Made by a program: the position numbers and the translations under genes
The notes under the pieces: model-generated
Seen by the model: the letters and a program-made list of their open reading frames with translations, nothing else
Told to the model about the DNA's origin: nothing
Databases searched by the model: none
Assembly (NCBI GenBank): GCA_910588875.1
Contig: CAJURT010000007.1
Span: forward strand, 58,370 to 122,369
Length of the DNA: 64,000 nucleotides
DNA from: an uncultured Lachnospiraceae bacterium
GTDB lineage: Bacteria; Bacillota; Clostridia; Lachnospirales; Lachnospiraceae
Reading direction: 5' to 3'
In this document: piece by piece, positions 60,001-64,000 of the stretch
Layout: each line of letters opens with the position of its first letter
Position numbering within the stretch: position 1 is the first letter of the stretch

Positions 60001-60659
60001 TCTTTCAGGTTCAAATAAGCCTTTGCGGCCTCGGATTGCCTGGCCAGGGGGCCAACCTGCTTCTCCAGTTCCGACAAAATATCGCTGACCCGGACAAGGT
60101 TCTGTTTCTCATCCTCCAGTTTTTTCTGTGCTATGGATTTGCGGCGTTTGAATTTGACAATGCCTGCTGCCTCATCGAACAATTCCCTGCGTTCCTCCGG
60201 TTTTCCGCTTAAGATCTTATCAATCTGCCCTTGCCCGATAATGGAATAGCCTTCCTTGCCGATCCCGGTATCGTAAAACAGTTCATTGATATCCTTTAAG
60301 CGGCATGCACTGCCATTAATGCGGTATTCGCTCTCCCCGGAACGGTACAGGCGGCGGGATACGGTGACCTCGTCATAATCAATGGCCAGCTGATGGTCAG
60401 AATTGTCCAGGGTAATGGCCACATAGGCAAATCCCTGGGGTTTGCGCATCTCAGTGCCTGCAAAAATCACATCCTGCATGTTGGCTCCCCTCAGCTGTTT
60501 GATCCTCTGTTCCCCCAGCACCCAGCGGACAGCATCTGCCACATTGCTCTTCCCGCTGCCGTTTGGCCCTACAATCCCGGTGATCCCGTTATGGAATTCA
60601 AAGATAATTTTATTGGCAAAGGATTTAAAACCTTGTATCTCTATACTTTTTAAGTACAT
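57099..60659 (-). CDS. smc: Chromosome segregation protein SMC
   Basis: SMC is the condensin ATPase that compacts and resolves chromosomes with ScpA/ScpB. The 1186-residue protein has N-terminal Walker A GPNGSGKS (31-38), two long coiled coils flanking a hinge (about 500-680, including VRDRIHGIHGVVADLV and GGSMTGGAFRN), and the C-terminal signature LSGGEKALTAISLLFAIQ with Walker B FCLLDEIEAALDD. Coiled-coil segments are rich in Glu/Lys/Gln. It overlaps the rnc stop by 10 bases, so rnc and smc are translationally coupled. Confidence 0.97.
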   Translation of the reverse strand: MYLKSIEIQGFKSFANKIIFEFHNGITGIVGPNGSGKSNVADAVRWVLGEQRIKQLRGANMQDVIFAGTEMRKPQGFAYVAITLDNSDHQLAIDYDEVTVSRRLYRSGESEYRINGSACRLKDINELFYDTGIGKEGYSIIGQGQIDKILSGKPEERRELFDEAAGIVKFKRRKSIAQKKLEDEKQNLVRVSDILSELEKQVGPLARQSEAAKAYLNLKDQLKTYDVNLFLMESEGIRNQLEEVGKREAIVSQDMEEAASQTEKEKGSYDRLEQEISNLESEIGIKREKLSQAEMEKGSLEGRINVLHEQINTERMNADHIHARMEAIQKEREEKARQASEYESSSAGIRSQAKESGQKLLEAEERLRTEDEQIMLLDQRIEAGKGSIIDGLNEKASLAARGQRYEAMLEQVQMRRSEVCQKLLRHKSDESAQEELLEQEQQKLALSGQRMEGLLARQTECEAEIERCSQEVRRLTRGLNEKQQEYQRATARLESLRNLAERYEGYGNSIRKVMEVRDRIHGIHGVVADLVTTGRQYETAIETALGGSIQNVVTDSEQTAKQLIEYLKKNKYGRVTFLPLTSIGQRGGFSQPEVLQEPGVIGLASDLVQVKPEYQVLAKYLLGRVVVASTIDHAIAVAKKYKYSLRIVTLEGELLSAGGSMTGGAFRNSSNLLGRKREIEELEGVCKKALAQAERMQEELAMNEGMLAEKREELESARKEHHQESLIQNTLQLNVSQFQDKRDEIRDQAEDLVLENRQLEEQIKELEQNRQAVARDSEQLLTQNEQANRDVEELSLQMEREKQAREILSHELEEIRLEAAGLKQQADFAVENIRRVKDEIRRLEEELRNLEAGTGDSDQVIASKRQDIEELKARIEEAVRQKGFLSGELEEMGARKEGMAREQKNIFTKREELAARLSHLDKDLFRLQSQKEKLEEKLENHVNYMWSEYELTFTTAESLRDPGLKVISEVRAKIEELKNSIRALGNVNVNAIEDYKEISRRYEFMKTQHDDLVEAEQTLLQIIEELDTGMRRQFEEKFKEIRNEFDRVFKELFGGGHGTLELIEGEDILEAGIQIIAQPPGKKLQNMMQLSGGEKALTAISLLFAIQNLKPSPFCLLDEIEAALDDSNVDRFAGYLHKLIKNTQFIVITHRRGTMVASDRLYGITMQEKGVSTLVSVNLIEDQLEA

Positions 60660-61348
60660 ATATGCTCCCTTAGCTTCAGTATTCCCCGGTATGCCGCCAC
60701 TTGCTCCGCCGCTTTCTTGGTACGGCCGCTCCCCCTGCCGATCTCCTGCCCGTTAAGGAGCGCCTGCACCTCGAAGGATTTATGATGGTCGGGCCCCTCC
60801 TCCTTCAGTATCCCATACTCCAGGATCTGCCCGGGTTCCTGGGCCTGTACAATCTCCTGCAGGATAGTCTTGCTATCGTAAAAGAGTTGTTTATGCTCCA
60901 AATCGTTCAGCACAAACCGGTGAACGAACTCTTTTGCATTAGCAAAACCACCATCCAGGTAAATAGCCCCAATCAATGCTTCCATCGCATCAGACACTAC
61001 GGAATCCCGGTTCCTCCCGCCGGTAGCCTCTTCTCCCTTTCCCAGGAGAAGATATTCGCCAAGCCCGATCTCCGATGCACAGAAAGCCAGAGTGGGCTCA
61101 CAGACCAGGCTGGCCCGGATTTTTGTCAGTTCCCCTTCCGGCTTATCCGGGTACTCCCGGAACAAAAAATCGCTGGATACCGCCTCCAATACCGCATCCC
61201 CTAAAAACTCCAGCCGTTCATTACAGTCCGGCTTGTCAATATGGTGTTCATTGGCAAACGAACTATGGATCATTGCCTGGCGCAGCAGCTTTTTCTTAGA
61301 AAACAGATAATCAATCTTTTTTTCCAATTCCTTTAAGTCGCGGTTCAT
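60650..61348 (-). CDS. rnc: Ribonuclease III
   Basis: RNase III cuts double-stranded RNA such as rRNA precursors. The 232-residue protein has the signature NERLEFLGDAVLEAV with the acidic catalytic residues, DAMEALIGAIYLDGG, and a C-terminal dsRNA-binding domain (GPDHHKSFEVQALLNGQEIG, GRGSGRTKKAAEQVAA). GGGAGGTAACG precedes the ATG. Gene order acpP-rnc-smc is standard for Firmicutes. Confidence 0.97.
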   Translation of the reverse strand: MNRDLKELEKKIDYLFSKKKLLRQAMIHSSFANEHHIDKPDCNERLEFLGDAVLEAVSSDFLFREYPDKPEGELTKIRASLVCEPTLAFCASEIGLGEYLLLGKGEEATGGRNRDSVVSDAMEALIGAIYLDGGFANAKEFVHRFVLNDLEHKQLFYDSKTILQEIVQAQEPGQILEYGILKEEGPDHHKSFEVQALLNGQEIGRGSGRTKKAAEQVAAYRGILKLREHICT

Positions 61349-61434
61349 CGTTACCTCCCTTCTGTTCCACAGGGAAAGGGCGCTACCCCAGGCTCTCCTG
61401 CGATGCGCCCTTTCTCTTCTATTCGTGAGTTCCC

Positions 61435-61665
61435 TTAATTCAATGCATTTTTTATCTGCTCCACCGCATCACCTACTGTGACAATCTGCTCTGCCGCATC
61501 CGAAGGAATTTCAATATCAAATTCTTCTTCAATCCCCATGACAATCTGGAAAATATCCAGCGAATCCGCACCCAGATCTTCCACAAAAGTAGTGTCCATG
61601 GTAATCTCGCCCGCATCCACATTCAGCACTTCTGAGATGATGCCCTGCAATTTTTCAAATTCCAT
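61435..61665 (-). CDS. acpP: Acyl carrier protein
   Basis: ACP carries growing fatty acids through a 4-prime-phosphopantetheine arm. The 76-residue acidic protein has the attachment Ser35 in LGADSLDIFQIVM, with VEDLGADSLD conserved. AAAGGAGGG precedes the ATG. It sits between plsX and rnc. The fab genes that often accompany it are not in this window. Confidence 0.97.
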   Translation of the reverse strand: MEFEKLQGIISEVLNVDAGEITMDTTFVEDLGADSLDIFQIVMGIEEEFDIEIPSDAAEQIVTVGDAVEQIKNALN

Positions 61666-61703
61666 ATTCTACCCTCCTTTCCCTTCTGCTATATCTCTAC
61701 GGC

Positions 61704-62705
61704 CTATTCCTTGGCCTCCAGGCTTTCCCTGATCTTTTCATTAATCTTCTGTTCCTTGAAGGTTACACACTGGATAATAGAATTGCTTACCTCCCGTGCG
61801 CTGGCGCTTCCGTGGGTCTTTACCACCAGGCCCTTCAGCCCTAAAAGGGGCGCCCCGCCATACCGGGAAGCATCAAACGCCTTTAACGTTTCCTTTAAGG
61901 CCGGTTTTACCAAAAGGGCGCCCACTTTGCTCCGCAGGCTGCCCATCATCCCTTTCTTTACCATGGAAATCAAGGTGGCTCCGGTTCCTTCATACAATTT
62001 TAGGATTACATTTCCTGTAAAGGCTTCACACACAATCACATCCGCCCCGCCATGGGGGATCTCCCGGGCCTCAATACTGCCGGTAAAATTGATATCGCTG
62101 CATTCCTTTAACAGGGGGAATGTCTCTTTCACTAATGCATTGCCCTTCTCTTCTTCCGCCCCAATATTGACAATCCCCACCCGGGGCCTGGCTATCCCAA
62201 TCACATGCTCCATATAGATCGACCCCATCCTGGCAAACTGCACCAAATGGGACGGGCGGGCATCCACATTAGCCCCGCTGTCCAACAGCAGGGACACTCC
62301 TTTTTCCGTAGGGATCAAGGCGCCAAATGGCGGCCGTTCCACCCCTTTTAACCTGCCTACAATCACTTGTCCGCCCACCAGGATCGCCCCGGAACTTCCT
62401 GCTGAGACAAATGCATCTGCTTCCCCCGACTTCACTAAATTCATTCCCACCACAATGGAAGAATCCTTCTTCCGGCGCACGGCATTCACTGGCGGCTCTT
62501 CCGTCTCAATCACTTCCGATGCCGGGATCAGAAGCACCTGTTTTTTCGGGTAGGTATACCGGGAAAGTTCCTTTTTCACCGCTTCTTCCTTCCCCACCAG
62601 CAAAACCTGGATGTCTTCCCTGTGGGAAACCGCATCCACCACACCCTTTACAATCTCACCTGGTGCATTGTCACCGCCCATTGCATCCACCGCCACTTTA
62701 ATCAT
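61704..62705 (-). CDS. plsX: Phosphate acyltransferase PlsX
   Basis: PlsX converts acyl-ACP and phosphate to acyl-phosphate, the substrate of PlsY. The 333-residue protein has VAVDAMGGDNAPGEIVKG, SAGSSGAILVGGQVIVGRLKG, IGIARPRVGIVNIGAEEEKGN and ADVIVCEAFTGNVILKLYEGTG. ATG at 62705 has GAGGAG six bases upstream. It is first in the plsX-acpP-rnc-smc-ftsY unit and has a promoter directly upstream. Confidence 0.96.
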   Translation of the reverse strand: MIKVAVDAMGGDNAPGEIVKGVVDAVSHREDIQVLLVGKEEAVKKELSRYTYPKKQVLLIPASEVIETEEPPVNAVRRKKDSSIVVGMNLVKSGEADAFVSAGSSGAILVGGQVIVGRLKGVERPPFGALIPTEKGVSLLLDSGANVDARPSHLVQFARMGSIYMEHVIGIARPRVGIVNIGAEEEKGNALVKETFPLLKECSDINFTGSIEAREIPHGGADVIVCEAFTGNVILKLYEGTGATLISMVKKGMMGSLRSKVGALLVKPALKETLKAFDASRYGGAPLLGLKGLVVKTHGSASAREVSNSIIQCVTFKEQKINEKIRESLEAKE

Positions 62706-62750
62706 ACCCTGCTCCTCTCCGGTTGTTACCGATCTTTCCATTCCTTAATT

Positions 62751-62779
62751 ACTATACTAAATAATGTTTTATAAATCAA
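62751..62779 (-). promoter_or_regulatory. Promoter of the plsX operon
   Basis: Minus-strand TTGATT (62774-62779) and TATAGT (62751-62756), spacer 17, initiating about 45 bases before the plsX start. The 172-base interval to the next gene also contains that gene's terminator. Confidence 0.65.
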
Positions 62780-62812
62780 TAAGAATTTGATGAATTTGAA
62801 AATGCTGAAGCC

Positions 62813-62844
62813 AAAAGCCGGGAATCCAAGAGCAGATTCCCGGC
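62813..62844 (-). terminator. Terminator of the repeat-protein gene
   Basis: Minus-strand GCCGGGAATC pairs with GATTCCCGGC over an 8-base loop, followed by TTTT, starting about 33 bases after the stop. Confidence 0.9.
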
Positions 62845-62877
62845 CTTACATTTGCCTCGAAATTCCAATATCCGCTT

Positions 62878-64000
62878 TTATGGGGCAGATGTCCCCAATC
62901 CCGCACCATCTCCCGAGGCGCCGCTATCCGCCCCTCCTGCGTCTCCGCCGGAGGCGCCGCTATCCGATCCTCCTGTGTTTCCGCCGGAGGCGCCGCTATC
63001 CGATCCTCCTGCGTCTCCGCCGGAGGCGCCGCTATCCGATCCTCCTGTATTTCCGCCGGAGGCGCCGCTATCCGATCCTCCTGTGTTTCCGCCGGAGGCG
63101 CTGCTATCCGATCCTCCTGTGTTTCCGCCGGAGGCGTTGTCATCCGTTCCTCCTGCATTTCCATCGGAAACACCGCTGCTGTTTCCTCCCGTATTTTCGC
63201 CAGAAGCATCACCCTTGTTTTCTCCTGCATTTCCGCCAGAGATGCTGCCTTCATTTTTTTCTGCATCCCCACCGGAGATACTGCCTTCCTCCCCTCCGGC
63301 ATTCCCGCCAGAAACATTGCCTTCGGATTCCCCCGGGCTTTCATTGGGGGAATTGCCCGCCTCATCCTCCGTTGGTCTATTTCCATCAGCAGCACTGTTT
63401 TCTTCTTGTGTTTCCTGCTCTTCTGCCGAACTGCCTCCCGCCGACCCGGCGCTTCCTCCTGCACTGCCTGAATCTTCATTTGGATGATTCTCCCCCGGTT
63501 TACCGCTTTGTCCTGCACCGGGCAATCCTTTTTCTGGTTCTTGTTCCCCTTCTTCTACTTGTTTTTCGTCCGGTATTTCCTCTTCATCCAGAATATCATC
63601 ATCCAAAATCTCTTCCTCTCCCATACTGACCATCCAGGTAACCGTTATTTTAGGCGTAACATCTGTCACCTCTGACCAATCCCCCTCCTTATTCACTGCG
63701 CCGATAAGCTGAAAAGAATATTCATTGGGAACCTCTCCCTCAAGAATCCCCGGAATCACGGTTTCGATTACGGCGCTGCCTTCACTGTCAACAGGAACCG
63801 TGGTCTCCCCGTCCGTTAAAGCAAGGTAAAGGCTGGCCTCCTCACTGTCCTGAAATTCCGGATCCTCACTGACCGTGATCCCGGCGATAGAATCAGGAGA
63901 AATGCGGGCAGTGAGGGTAACCTTTACATCCGCATTTCCTTTATTTATAATCCCGTCTTTGACAGTCAAACAAAACAAAGCACCGTTGAAATGCCCATTC
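62878..64000 (-). CDS. Repeat-rich extracellular-type protein (N terminus beyond window)
   Basis: The frame runs through the window edge (visible part about 374 codons, starting with NGHFNGALFCLTVKDG). The first about 130 residues form a beta-rich-looking domain (VKVTLTARISPDSIAGITV, SEVTDVTPKITVTW), followed by an acidic linker and a Gly/Ser/Asp-rich tail. The last 150 residues consist of 12-residue repeats of the pattern GGSDSGASGGNT. No LPXTG motif or membrane segment is visible in this part. It looks like a secreted or surface protein of unknown function. Confidence 0.75.
   Translation of the reverse strand, partial: NGHFNGALFCLTVKDGIINKGNADVKVTLTARISPDSIAGITVSEDPEFQDSEEASLYLALTDGETTVPVDSEGSAVIETVIPGILEGEVPNEYSFQLIGAVNKEGDWSEVTDVTPKITVTWMVSMGEEEILDDDILDEEEIPDEKQVEEGEQEPEKGLPGAGQSGKPGENHPNEDSGSAGGSAGSAGGSSAEEQETQEENSAADGNRPTEDEAGNSPNESPGESEGNVSGGNAGGEEGSISGGDAEKNEGSISGGNAGENKGDASGENTGGNSSGVSDGNAGGTDDNASGGNTGGSDSSASGGNTGGSDSGASGGNTGGSDSGASGGDAGGSDSGASGGNTGGSDSGASGGDAGGADSGASGDGAGLGTSAP
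62915..63346. repeat. Twelve tandem 36-bp repeats
   Basis: Units begin every 36 bases (62915, 62951, 62987, 63023, 63059, 63095, 63131, then degenerate units at 63167, 63203, 63239, 63275, 63311), each opening with GAGGCGCCGC or a variant. The first six or seven are nearly identical; the others have diverged, suggesting recent expansion at the 3-prime end of the gene. Multiple reading frames stay open through the array because its length is a multiple of three and it lacks stops. Confidence 0.93.

Noticed and set aside
62706..62760. FapR operator at the plsX promoter
   Set aside because: Only a partial resemblance (TTTAGTATAGTAATTAA) to the consensus; not symmetric enough.
62915..63346. CRISPR array
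   Set aside because: Units are contiguous with no spacers and lie in a coding frame.
62769..63629. Alternative long frames over the repeat array on both strands (Pro/Glu-rich and Arg-rich versions)
   Set aside because: They follow from the 36-bp periodicity without stops; the minus frame continuing beyond the edge has a non-repetitive domain, an acidic linker and a matching terminator.

Overview
The window reads as chromosome of a spore-forming, anaerobic member of the Clostridia, most likely a Lachnospiraceae. The evidence is: sporulation genes (spoIVA, yqfC, yqfD, a BofC-like gene), a phosphofructokinase with pyrophosphate-type residues, Clostridia-style gene orders (DUF512-der-plsY-gpsA; plsX-acpP-rnc-smc-ftsY; ylxM-ffh-rpsP-khpA-rimM-trmD-rplS), strong Shine-Dalgarno sequences and mid-range GC. 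Nearly all genes lie on the minus strand. Only four-ish loci break this: lacI, prs and a PfkB-type kinase on the plus strand. No rRNA, tRNA, CRISPR array, insertion sequence or phage gene was seen.

Layout (left to right; minus-strand transcription runs right to left). 1-8.4 kb: end fragment of proB, two flavoprotein oxidoreductases, a BofC-like protein, a DUF3048 lipoprotein, ybeY, phoH, yqfD, yqfC, rpsU. 8.5-11.4 kb: alaS preceded by an unlisted-size 48-residue membrane ORF. 11.4-18.3 kb: a fructan/sucrose-type uptake and hydrolysis operon (GH32 enzyme, ATPase, two permeases, lipoprotein) divergent from its LacI regulator, with two promoters and two palindromic operators in the gap. 18.3-24.7 kb: an LprI-like lipid/membrane-anchored protein, rnhA with a beta-CASP nuclease, spoIVA, a small HD alarmone-hydrolase-like protein and phosphofructokinase. 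25-29.9 kb: complete branched-chain amino acid ABC system livJHMGF with a consensus promoter and an upstream palindrome at about -65. 30-34.5 kb: gpsA, plsY, der and a radical-SAM DUF512 protein. 34.7-35.9 kb: prs. 36-44.2 kb: a housekeeping run (P-loop kinase, pgeF, yraN, rnhB, rbgA, lepB, rplS, trmD, rimM, khpA, rpsP, ffh, ylxM).

44.2-56.1 kb is an accessory block sitting exactly between ylxM-ffh and ftsY, which are neighbours in many Firmicutes. It holds a CAP-domain protein, fructokinase, a stand-alone retron-type reverse transcriptase, a PfkB-family kinase, a polyamine-type ABC transporter in an unusual order, an amidohydrolase (SAH/MTA deaminase-like), a CLC anion transporter and threonine deaminase. 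56.1-62.7 kb resumes the conserved run ftsY, smc, rnc, acpP, plsX. The right edge (62.9-64 kb) is the C-terminal part of a surface-type protein carrying twelve 36-bp tandem repeats.

Functional links: the GH32/ABC operon and the fructokinase could together take up and phosphorylate fructose-containing sugars. FtsY and Ffh (with YlxM) form the SRP pathway that feeds LepB. PlsX, PlsY, GpsA and AcpP form the phospholipid entry pathway. RNase III, RNase HI, RNase HII, YbeY, RimM, TrmD, Der and RbgA serve RNA and ribosome maturation. The most interesting item is the retron-type reverse transcriptase: it has the NAxxH and VTG hallmarks, but only 85 bp separate it from the divergent kinase, so a conventional upstream msr-msd RNA does not fit in that gap.
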